A DNA stretch of 64,000 nucleotides from DASYRM01 sp036004405 (GTDB lineage: Bacteria; Acidobacteriota; Vicinamibacteria; Vicinamibacterales; UBA2999), in contig DASYRM010000151.1 in the NCBI GenBank assembly GCA_036004405.1, positions 1-64,000 of the forward strand. The letters are read 5' to 3'. Every line of letters begins with the position of its first letter. Positions within the stretch are counted from its first letter, which is position 1. Shown piece by piece: positions 25,045 to 32,007 of this stretch. The position numbers and the translations under genes were made by a program. A model generated the notes under the pieces. The model made no database searches. It saw only the letters and a list, made by a program, of their open reading frames with translations, and was not told where the DNA came from.

Positions 25045-25301
25045 CGGAGGATCTCGACGCGTTCGCGGGTGCGGTCGGCCGCCTTCGCCTGTGGGCGTCG
25101 GCGCGCCAGGCGCGTCGCGAAGAGTGGCCAGAAGATCACGACGCCCGGGAACACCAGCACGCGGAATCCCCAGGTGGCGTGCGCCGCCACCGGATCGAGG
25201 CGTCCGACCCACCGCCACAGGAACAGCACGCCGAACAGCGCACCCGCGGCTCCGTAAGCGCCCAGGACGTTCACGAGGAGTTGTGCGTTAGCGAGCGTCA
25301 T
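25041..25301 (-). CDS. 86-residue membrane protein, first gene of the redox operon
   Basis: It has two predicted helices (LLVNVLGAYGAAGALFGVLFLW and GFRVLVFPGVVIFWPLFAT), a conserved-looking Trp-Arg-Trp segment between them and a charged tail (RRRPQAKAADRTRER). It overlaps the 34-residue gene by 4 nt. By position it is a membrane subunit of the ferric-reductase/Rieske system. The divergent transporter begins 92 bp away. Confidence 0.68.
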   Translation of the reverse strand: MTLANAQLLVNVLGAYGAAGALFGVLFLWRWVGRLDPVAAHATWGFRVLVFPGVVIFWPLFATRLARRRPQAKAADRTRERVEILR

Positions 25302-25393
25302 AGGGTGACCCGGGCGTCCTTCCTGCGCCCTTCGATGCCCGGCAATTCCCGCGCGTTACGGGAGGGATGCCGTTACACTGCCGCGACGCTCCC

Positions 25394-26719
25394 ATGCGAC
25401 ATCCCCTCGCGCTTCTCCTGGCGTGCGTAGCGATTGCCGCCGCGCTCACCTACGTCGTCCCGGCCGGGCAGTTCGAGCGCCGCGACGACCCCGTCATCAA
25501 CCGCAAGGTCGTGGTGGCGGGCTCGTTTCATCACATCCCTCAGAGCCCGATCAGTCCGTTCGACGCGCTCGTGGCGGTGCCGAAGGGCTTCATCGACGCG
25601 GCCGGCGTGCTGGCCATGGTGTTCATGGCCGGCGCCGCGGTCAGCGTCGTGGACAAGACCGGGGCGCTGCGCGGCGGCGTCAGCTGGATGGCCTCACGGC
25701 TGCGACGGCGCGAGATGCTCATCATCCCGGTGGCCTGTGCGGCGTTCGGTGCCGGCGGGGCGGCCGAGGGGATGTGGGAAGAGATCATCGCCATGATGCC
25801 GGTGCTCATGGCGCTGACGCGCGGCGTCGGCTTCGACGGCGTGACGACGGTGTCGATGAGCTTGGGGGCGGCGGGCATCGGCAGCGCGTTCAGCCCGATG
25901 AACCCCTTCAACGTGGGCATCGCCCAGCGCTTCGCCGAGCTGCCGCTGCTCTCCGGCTGGCAGTTCCGGCTGCCGGTGATGGTGCTCGCGATCGGCATCT
26001 GGGCGTGGGGCACGATGCGCCACGCCAGACGGACGAGGACGACCCCGTCCGAGGAGGGCCTTCCGAATCAGGCGCTCAGCGGCCGTCACGCCGCGGTGCT
26101 CGTCACGACGGTCGCAGGGTTTGCCACGTTCATCTTCGGCGTGATCCAGTTCGGCTGGGGCTTCGAGCAGATGGCCGGTGTGTTCCTCGGGCTCGGCCTG
26201 GTGGCCGGCGTGATGGGCGGCCTCGGCATCGAAGGCACCTGCGCGGCCTTTGTCGAGGGGTTCGGATCGATGAGCTACGCGGTGCTGATGATCGGCGTCG
26301 CCCGCGGCGTGTTCGTGGTCCTCGACCAGGGGCACATCGTGGACACGATCATCAACTTTCTCGTCACGCCGCTGGCGAAGCTGCCGGTGACCTTTTTCGC
26401 GATGGGCATCACCGTCGTCCAGTCGCTGCTCACGCTTCCGGTGCCGAGTAGCTCGGGCCGCGTGACGCTGACGATGCCGATCCTGGTGCCGCTGTCGGAC
26501 CTGCTCGGGCTGTCGCGCCAGGTCACCGTGACAGGGGTGGCGTTCGGCCCGGGCGTGATCGGCAACTTCCTGCCGACCGACGGGGCCTTGATGGCCATCC
26601 TGGCGCTCGGCGGCGTGCCCTTCTCGCGATGGCTCCGCTTCTGCATCCCCCTGTGCGGCATCCTGTTCGTCCTGGCGCTGGCCGCCGTGGCGGTCGCCGC
26701 CACGCTCAACCTGATGTAG
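25394..26719 (+). CDS. YfcC/DcuC-family membrane carrier
   Basis: The 441-residue protein has about 11-12 membrane helices. Its motifs fit the YfcC branch of the DcuC/ArcD superfamily: TYVVPAGQFER near the N-terminus, GAGGAAEGMWEEIIAMMP, SAFSPMNPFNVGIAQ, LPVPSSSGRVTLTMPIL and a final FLPTDGALMAILALGGVPF. These carriers move dicarboxylates, amino acids or peptides. The substrate cannot be told. ATG 25394 places the first helix at the N-terminus. Its stop TAG is the TAG of a repeat's GTAG. Confidence 0.85.
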   Translation: MRHPLALLLACVAIAAALTYVVPAGQFERRDDPVINRKVVVAGSFHHIPQSPISPFDALVAVPKGFIDAAGVLAMVFMAGAAVSVVDKTGALRGGVSWMASRLRRREMLIIPVACAAFGAGGAAEGMWEEIIAMMPVLMALTRGVGFDGVTTVSMSLGAAGIGSAFSPMNPFNVGIAQRFAELPLLSGWQFRLPVMVLAIGIWAWGTMRHARRTRTTPSEEGLPNQALSGRHAAVLVTTVAGFATFIFGVIQFGWGFEQMAGVFLGLGLVAGVMGGLGIEGTCAAFVEGFGSMSYAVLMIGVARGVFVVLDQGHIVDTIINFLVTPLAKLPVTFFAMGITVVQSLLTLPVPSSSGRVTLTMPILVPLSDLLGLSRQVTVTGVAFGPGVIGNFLPTDGALMAILALGGVPFSRWLRFCIPLCGILFVLALAAVAVAATLNLM

Positions 26720-26804
26720 GGGCCGCCTCTTCAGGCGGCCCTTAGTACGTGGGGGCCGCCTTCAGGCGCCCGTAGTACGTAGGGGCCCGCCTTCAGGCGG
26801 CCCG
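26716..26804 (+). repeat. Three tandem REP-like palindromes after the carrier gene
   Basis: Units begin at 26716 (GTAG), 26749 (GTGG) and 26779 (GTAG), each followed by a GGGCCGCC-TTCA-type palindrome with small changes. The first GTAG supplies the upstream stop codon. The spacing of about 30-33 bp suggests local duplication. Confidence 0.8.
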
Positions 26805-26849
26805 TGAAACTGTCCGCGCGGGCGCGGCATCTCAGCTGAGAAACCAGCC

Positions 26850-27590
26850 ATGGACCTGATCAATCGAGTTGTCATCATTACCGGCGGCAAGCGCATCGGC
26901 CGCGTGGTCGCCCAGCAGCTGGCCGATCGCGGCACCGATCTGGTGCTCTCCTACCGAGGATCGAAAGCCGAGGCTGAGGCGACGGTGGCCGACGTCCAGG
27001 CGCGGCGGCGCCAGGCGATTGCGGTGGCCGCGGACGTGTCGAAGGGCGCCGACTGCGCCGCCCTCGTGGCCGCGGCGGACAAGGCCTTCGGCCGGGTGGA
27101 CGCGCTCGTGAACATGGCGTCGGTGTACGGCAGCAAGCCGTTCGACGAGCTCACCGAGGCCGACTTCGACCGCGACCTGACGATCAATCTCAAGTCGGCG
27201 TTCCTGTGCGCACAGGCCGCCATCCCGGTGATGAAGCGGACCGGTGGTGGCCGCATCGTGAACTTCGCCGACTGGCTGGCGCGCAGCGGCCGGCCGGCGT
27301 ATCACGGGTTCACGTCGTACTACGTGGCCAAGGCCGGCATCGTCGCGCTCACCGAAGCGCTGGCGCTCGAGCTCGCGTCACACCAGATCCTGGTCAACGC
27401 CATCGCGCCGGGGCCGATCCTGGCGCCGCCCGACATGGATCCGGCGGAAGTGGCGGCCGTGGCCAAGGCCACGCCGGTCGGCCGCTGGGGCGGCGAGATC
27501 GAGATCGCCAAGGCTGTCCTGGCGCTCATCGAGACCGACTTCATCACCGGCGAGACCCTGCGGGTGGACGGCGGCCGGCACCTCGTGTGA
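26850..27590 (+). CDS. Short-chain reductase of the pteridine-reductase type
   Basis: The 246-residue Rossmann protein begins VVIITGGKRIGRVVA, where the Arg-Ile-Gly after the glycine motif is typical of pteridine reductases (PTR1/FolM) using NADPH. In place of the usual catalytic Ser it has Asp (IVNFADW), as in PTR1, followed by YYVAK. It should reduce a pterin or a similar ketone. It overlaps the LtrA gene by 4 nt (GTGA), but the pairing has no obvious biochemical logic. Confidence 0.82.
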   Translation: MDLINRVVIITGGKRIGRVVAQQLADRGTDLVLSYRGSKAEAEATVADVQARRRQAIAVAADVSKGADCAALVAAADKAFGRVDALVNMASVYGSKPFDELTEADFDRDLTINLKSAFLCAQAAIPVMKRTGGGRIVNFADWLARSGRPAYHGFTSYYVAKAGIVALTEALALELASHQILVNAIAPGPILAPPDMDPAEVAAVAKATPVGRWGGEIEIAKAVLALIETDFITGETLRVDGGRHLV

Positions 27591-28597
27591 AAGCGAGCGT
27601 CCATCCCATCTCCCTGCGGTCCGAGCGGGGGATCGAAGAGGGCCGCAAGGTCACGTGGCTCGAGCTGTTCTTCGATCTCGGGTTCGTGGCGGCGGTGGCG
27701 CAGGCGGGCACCCACCTGCGCGACGACTACTCGCCGTCCGGGCTGCTGCGATTCGCGCTGCTCTTCGTGATGATCTGGTGGGCCTGGGTCGGACACACCA
27801 CGTTTTCCACCCGATTCGACACCGACGACATCGTGCAGCGCGGCCTGACCGCGCTGCAGCTCTTTCTCGTCGCCGTCATGGCGATCAATGCCACCGGCGC
27901 GCTCGACAGCCGCGATTCCGCCGGCTTTGCCGCCGCGTACTCGGTGATGCGCCTCGTGCTCGCCGGCCAGTTCTTGCGCGCACGGCGGGTGCGCCGGGCA
28001 CGGGCCCTTGCCACGCGCTACGCCGCGGCGTGCAGCGCGGCGGCGGCGTTGTGGCTGGCCTCGGCGTTCCTTGATGCACCGGCGCGGTTTCTCGTCTGGG
28101 CGCTGGCGTTGACCCTCGACGTGGGCACGCCGCTCGTGACCACGCGGCAGCTCGTGGACGTGCCGCACGATGCCGCGCATCTACCCGAACGCTATGGGCT
28201 CTTCAGCATCATCCTGATCGGCGAATCGATGGCGGCGGTGATGGCCGGCATGGGGCACCAGGAATACTGGAGCCCGCGGGCGGCAACGGCGGCGATCGGC
28301 GGGATGACGGTGGTGTTTGCCATCTGGTGGGCCTACTTCGACGGCGTGGATGCCACGTCGCACCGCCTGATCCGTTCGATGGCCGACGCCGTGCGCTTCC
28401 AGGTGTGGAGCTATGTCCACCTGCCGCTCTACCTCGGCATCGCAGTTATGGGCGTGGGGCTGGAGCGGGTGATCGAGACGGCCACGGACGCGCCGCTGCC
28501 CGCGAGCGAAGCGCTCATCCTTGCGGGCGCCGTGGTCAGCGTCGCCAGCTCGCTGGCAGTCATCGGCCTAACTCGACGACGGCGCCGCGGAATATAA
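27587..28597 (+). CDS. LtrA-family membrane protein
   Basis: The 336-residue protein is translated from GTG overlapping the SDR stop. It begins with the LtrA signature (VTWLELFFDLGFVAAVAQ), followed by about nine helices and the conserved ERYGLFSIILIGESMAAV and FAIWWAYFDGVD blocks. LtrA was named for low-temperature growth in Listeria, but its molecular role is unknown. The basic end TRRRRRGI fits a cytoplasmic C-terminus. Confidence 0.85.
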   Translation: MKASVHPISLRSERGIEEGRKVTWLELFFDLGFVAAVAQAGTHLRDDYSPSGLLRFALLFVMIWWAWVGHTTFSTRFDTDDIVQRGLTALQLFLVAVMAINATGALDSRDSAGFAAAYSVMRLVLAGQFLRARRVRRARALATRYAAACSAAAALWLASAFLDAPARFLVWALALTLDVGTPLVTTRQLVDVPHDAAHLPERYGLFSIILIGESMAAVMAGMGHQEYWSPRAATAAIGGMTVVFAIWWAYFDGVDATSHRLIRSMADAVRFQVWSYVHLPLYLGIAVMGVGLERVIETATDAPLPASEALILAGAVVSVASSLAVIGLTRRRRRGI

Positions 28598-28598
28598 T
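28593..28598 (+). promoter_or_regulatory. Consensus -10 hexamer for the di-haem peroxidase gene
   Basis: A perfect TATAAT, rare in such GC-rich DNA, overlaps the LtrA stop codon. It would start transcription near 28605. The -35 region is weak. The leader would carry the second-family palindrome before an AGGAGGG ribosome site. Confidence 0.5.
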
Positions 28599-28610
28599 CG
28601 CGCGTTCCCC

Positions 28611-28645
28611 GCGAACCGGCGTTGAGCCTGGTTTGCCAATACAGC
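28611..28645 (+). repeat. Second-family palindrome (AACCGG type), copy A
   Basis: GCGAACCGGCGTTGAGCCTGGTTTGCCAAT is a degenerate palindrome in the leader of the peroxidase gene. It matches the copies at 43357 and 53801 apart from two stem changes. Confidence 0.65.
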
Positions 28646-28655
28646 AGGAGGGCGA

Positions 28656-29741
28656 ATGCGCTTACAGACCGCTCTGGCCAGCACGTCAACCGCACTTTGC
28701 CTGGGCCTGATCGTCGCGGCCTGTTCGTCCAAACCGGCCGAGCCGCCGGCGCCGCCGGCTCCCGAGCCGCTGACGCTTCCGGCCGATCCCGCCAACTACG
28801 CACCGAACCCGCTCGTCGGACCGATGGCGATTCCCGCCGACGACCCGATGACGGTGGACAAGGCCACCCTCGGCTGGCAGCTCTGGTTCGACCAGCGGCT
28901 GTCAGGCAAGGGCGACCGCTCCTGCTACGGCTGCCATGTGAACGAGAAGGGGCTCACCGACGGCCTGGTGAAGAACACGAACGCCAACACCGGCATGCCG
29001 CTGCCGCGCCACACGCCGACGCTGTGGAACATCGGCTACCACACCGAGTGGTACTGGGACGGACGCGCCAAGACGCTCGAAGGCCAGGCCCTCGCGGCGT
29101 GGAAGCTGGCCAACATGGGCGCCAAGGATCCGATGGTGGACAAAGTCCAGGACGCGGTGATTGCCCGCATCAACGCCGTGCCGAGCTATGCGGCGCAGTT
29201 CAAGAAGGTGTTCGGCGGGCCGGCCGACGAGAAGAACGTGACGCAGGCGCTCGCCACCTACATGCGCACGATCGTCAGCAAGGACACGCCGTACGATCGC
29301 TACACCGCCGGCGATCAGACGGCCATGAGCGATGCCGCCAAGCGCGGCTGGCAGACGTTCCAGGACGCGAAGTGCACCAACTGCCATCGCGGCCTGCTCT
29401 TCACCGATCTGTCGTACCACAACGTCGGCATCGGCGTGATGGACGGCAAGCCCACCGATGTCGGCCGCTTCACGGTGACCAAGGACGAGAAGGACACGGG
29501 CGCGTTCAAGACGCCGACGCTCCGCGACGTCGCCCGCTCGGGCCCCTACTTCCACGACGGCAGCGTGGCGACGCTGCAGGACGCGGTGACGCTGATGGCC
29601 AAGGGGGGCGTCGCCAACAAGTTCCTCGACAAGAAGAACCTCGAGGATCGCAAGCTGAAGCCCGAGCAGATCTCGGACATCGTGGAGTTCCTGAACGCGC
29701 TCAACGAGCCGACGGCGCTGAAGGAAGCGAAGGTTCCGTAA
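28656..29741 (+). CDS. Lipoprotein di-haem cytochrome c peroxidase (CcpA/MauG family)
   Basis: The 361-residue protein has a lipobox with Cys23 (LIVAAC), haem sites CYGCH at 90-94 and CTNCH at 240-244, and the family segments PRHTPTLWNIGYH, WDGRAKTLEGQA, DVGRFTVTKDEKDTGAFKTPTLRDV and YFHDGSVATLQDAV. It would reduce hydrogen peroxide with electrons from small cytochromes, or oxidise a protein as MauG does. It has a strong AGGAGGG site and a TATAAT upstream. Its 3' end overlaps the convergent TetR gene by 41 nt. Confidence 0.9.
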   Translation: MRLQTALASTSTALCLGLIVAACSSKPAEPPAPPAPEPLTLPADPANYAPNPLVGPMAIPADDPMTVDKATLGWQLWFDQRLSGKGDRSCYGCHVNEKGLTDGLVKNTNANTGMPLPRHTPTLWNIGYHTEWYWDGRAKTLEGQALAAWKLANMGAKDPMVDKVQDAVIARINAVPSYAAQFKKVFGGPADEKNVTQALATYMRTIVSKDTPYDRYTAGDQTAMSDAAKRGWQTFQDAKCTNCHRGLLFTDLSYHNVGIGVMDGKPTDVGRFTVTKDEKDTGAFKTPTLRDVARSGPYFHDGSVATLQDAVTLMAKGGVANKFLDKKNLEDRKLKPEQISDIVEFLNALNEPTALKEAKVP

Positions 29742-30429
29742 GGAAGATTCCGCTCCCGAGCCGGCGGACCGCGAAGCTCGTGACGTCGCGGACGCCGCCG
29801 GGCCCCCCAGCCCCGTCGGGCAGACGGCCGTCGATGCCGAGCATCGCGATGCCGTGGACCACCGCCCACACGTAGCGCGCGACGGCGACGGGCGTTTCAT
29901 CGCGCCTGGCCACGCCGTCCCGCTGCAGCGCCGCCAGGGCATCCACCAGTAGTTGAAACGCCCGCGTGCCCGCCGCCCGCAGCGCGGGGTCGTGATGCTC
30001 GCGGCTGTTCCAGACCCCGAACATGACCCGGTAGTGCGACGGGTTGTCGAGCGCGAAGCGGACGTACGCGCTGCCCATCGCCTCGAATCCGGGCACGCCG
30101 CCGCCGGCGTCGGCCCAGGCGCGCTCGAGCGCGTCGCCCAGCCGGCGGAAGCCGTCTTCGGACACGGCGTCGAGCAGCGCCGACTTGTCGGCGAAGTGGC
30201 GGTAGAGGGCCGTCCGCGAGACACCCAATCGCGCGCCGACCGCGCGGAGCGTGAGGGCCGCCGTGCCGTCGTCGCGAATCGTCCGCACCGCCTCTTCGAG
30301 CAGCGCCCGCCGCAGGTCGCCGTGGTGGTAGCGAACCTTGAGGGCCTTGGGCCTTGGGCCTTGGGCCTTGGGCCGGAGGCCTTGGGCCTTTGGACGTTTC
30401 CGGGCTGTAACGGCCATTTCCAGCAGCAT
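29701..30429 (-). CDS. TetR-family repressor
   Basis: The protein of about 242 residues has a helix-turn-helix at about 40-85 (LRRALLEEAVRTIRDDG, LTLRAVGARLGVSRTALYRHFADKSALLDAV) and a WHG-type C-terminal domain (YVRFALDNPSHYRVMFG, ARYVWAVVHGIAML). Its N-terminus is a low-complexity RPKAQG repeat encoded by a heptamer tandem array. It probably binds the two inverted repeats in the divergent gap and controls the 30512 membrane operon. The start could be ATG 30429 or 30417. Confidence 0.85.
   Translation of the reverse strand: MLLEMAVTARKRPKAQGLRPKAQGPRPKALKVRYHHGDLRRALLEEAVRTIRDDGTAALTLRAVGARLGVSRTALYRHFADKSALLDAVSEDGFRRLGDALERAWADAGGGVPGFEAMGSAYVRFALDNPSHYRVMFGVWNSREHHDPALRAAGTRAFQLLVDALAALQRDGVARRDETPVAVARYVWAVVHGIAMLGIDGRLPDGAGGPGGVRDVTSFAVRRLGSGIFLTEPSLPSAPSAR
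30342..30392 (-). repeat. Heptanucleotide array inside the TetR gene
   Basis: About seven units of GGCCCAA (minus strand) encode the RPKAQGL/RPKAQGP stretch before the DNA-binding domain. Because 7 is not divisible by 3, loss or gain of one unit would shift the frame. Confidence 0.7.
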
Positions 30430-30438
30430 AGCCCGTGG

Positions 30439-30491
30439 TGTTGACACTGTCAACATTGTGCGGTAGCCTCTATGTTGACGCCGACAACATA
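30439..30491. promoter_or_regulatory. Two TetR operators between divergent genes
   Basis: TGTTGACA-C-TGTCAACA (30439-30455) is a perfect 17-bp palindrome. TATGTTG-N7-CAACATA (30471-30491) is a second dyad sharing TGTTGAC. Both lie between the TetR start and the 30512 start, as expected for sites controlling both promoters. Confidence 0.72.
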
Positions 30492-30511
30492 AGGCGTCGG
30501 GAGGCCGTGAC

Positions 30512-31474
30512 ATGACCCGTTCCTTTGCCGCCATTCTCCGGGCCGCCGCGACGCTGTGGCGCACCAGCCCGCCGCTCACTGCCGTGGCCGCCGTGATGCT
30601 CGTCGCGCTCGTCCCGTTTGTCGCGGGGATGTTCGTGGACCCGCGGACGATCACGGGCGTCCCTGCCTGGCTGAAGCCGGTCAAGTTCGCGATCTCGACC
30701 GCGATCTACTCGCTGACGCTGGCGTGGGTGTTTGGATCGCTCCCCGCGTGGCGCCGCATGCGGGCGCTCGTCGGCTGGACCACCACGATCGTGTTCGTAA
30801 TCGAGGTGGCGATCATCGCCGTGCAGGCGTGGCGTGGCACCACCAGCCACTTCAACGTGTCCACGATTCTCGACGGCGTGCTGTTCGGCGTGATGGGCAC
30901 GCTGATCGTGGTGCAGACCGCGGCGAGCGCCGCGGTGGCCGTGGCGCTCTGGCGCGAACGCAGGTTCGACGACCACGCGATGGGCTGGGCGATGCGGCTC
31001 GGGATGACGCTCACCATCGTGGGCGCGGCGACGGGCGGCCTGATGACGCGGCCCACCGCCGCGCAACTCGAACAGGCACGGGCGACGCACGTCATGACCG
31101 TGTCCGGCGCGCACACCGTCGGGGCGCCTGACGGCGGTGCGGGCCTGCCGGGTACGGGCTGGAGCCGCGAGCACGGCGACCTCCGCGTGCCGCACTTCGT
31201 CGGACTGCACGCGCTGCAGGTCCTGCCTCTTCTCGTCGTCGTCCTGCGGCGGCGCGGGCGGTCCAGTGCTCAGCGCGTCCGCGCAACCATTGCCGGCGGC
31301 GCGGCGTACGCGGGGCTCTTCGCGAGCCTCATCGTCCAGGCGCTGCGGGGCCAGTCGATTCTGCAGCCGGACGCGCTCACACTGTCGATGCTGGCCGCGG
31401 TCGCGGCGACAAGCGCCGCGGCGTGGATGATGGTTGGCGGACGGCGCCCCGTCGCGGTCCCCGCAATCCTGTGA
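30512..31474 (+). CDS. Multi-pass membrane protein of unknown function under TetR control
   Basis: The 320-residue protein has about eight helices. Recognisable blocks are PAWLKPVKFAISTAIYSLTLAW, a central THVMTVSGAHTVG followed by Asp/Gly-rich DGGAGLPGTGWS and a GDLRVPHFVGLHALQVLPLL segment with two histidines in a helix. These could bind a metal or haem, but no named family comes to mind. It is followed 7 nt later by an ABA4-like gene, and the divergent TetR repressor likely regulates both. Confidence 0.68.
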   Translation: MTRSFAAILRAAATLWRTSPPLTAVAAVMLVALVPFVAGMFVDPRTITGVPAWLKPVKFAISTAIYSLTLAWVFGSLPAWRRMRALVGWTTTIVFVIEVAIIAVQAWRGTTSHFNVSTILDGVLFGVMGTLIVVQTAASAAVAVALWRERRFDDHAMGWAMRLGMTLTIVGAATGGLMTRPTAAQLEQARATHVMTVSGAHTVGAPDGGAGLPGTGWSREHGDLRVPHFVGLHALQVLPLLVVVLRRRGRSSAQRVRATIAGGAAYAGLFASLIVQALRGQSILQPDALTLSMLAAVAATSAAAWMMVGGRRPVAVPAIL

Positions 31475-31481
31475 GGTAACG

Positions 31482-31910
31482 ATGTCGCCCGAACAGATCT
31501 TTTCCGTGGTGAATCTCCTGGCGCTGGCCGGCTGGGTGCTGTTGGCCGTCTTGCCGGGCCGCCAATGGGTGAACAGCCTGATCACGACTGTGGTGATTCC
31601 AGCGACGCTCGCCGCGATCTACGTCGTCGTGCTCGGGCTGCACTGGGGCGACACCGATGGCGGCTTCGGCTCGCTCTCGCAGGTGGCCACGCTCTTCACC
31701 AGCCGGTGGGCGCTACTCGCCGGGTGGACGCACTACCTCGCGTTCGATCTGCTCGTCGGGAGCTGGGAAGCGCGCGACGCGCGCGCGCGCGGCATCCCTC
31801 ACTGGATGGTGCTGCCGTGCCTCTTTCTGACGTTCATGTTCGGGCCGGCCGGCTGGCTGCTCTACATGGCCGTGCGGACGGCGCGGACGCGGACCGTAGC
31901 AGTTGCATGA
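31482..31910 (+). CDS. ABA4-like membrane protein (DUF4281)
   Basis: The 142-residue protein has four helices and the family blocks FSVVNLLALAGWVLL, WTHYLAFDLLVGSWEARDA and LTFMFGPAGWLLYMAVR. Plant ABA4 is needed for neoxanthin formation; bacterial relatives have no assigned role. The ATG at 31482 has GAGGTAA just upstream. It is co-transcribed with the previous membrane protein. Confidence 0.82.
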   Translation: MSPEQIFSVVNLLALAGWVLLAVLPGRQWVNSLITTVVIPATLAAIYVVVLGLHWGDTDGGFGSLSQVATLFTSRWALLAGWTHYLAFDLLVGSWEARDARARGIPHWMVLPCLFLTFMFGPAGWLLYMAVRTARTRTVAVA

Positions 31911-32007
31911 CGTGACCGGCAACCGTCATCCCGGCGAGAACACCAACCCATGCCCGCATCCGCTCGTGCCTCCTGCTTCGCAAAGTGCGAAGCCGCAGCC
32001 GCGCGGT

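Noticed and set aside
22310..26804. CRISPR array made of the short GC-rich repeats
   Set aside because: Copies are scattered singly or in two or three with no unique spacers of regular length, and no cas genes are present.
27206..27586. N-terminal extension of the LtrA frame
   Set aside because: It overlaps the SDR gene out of frame; the GTG at 27587 gives the LtrA signature at the normal distance.
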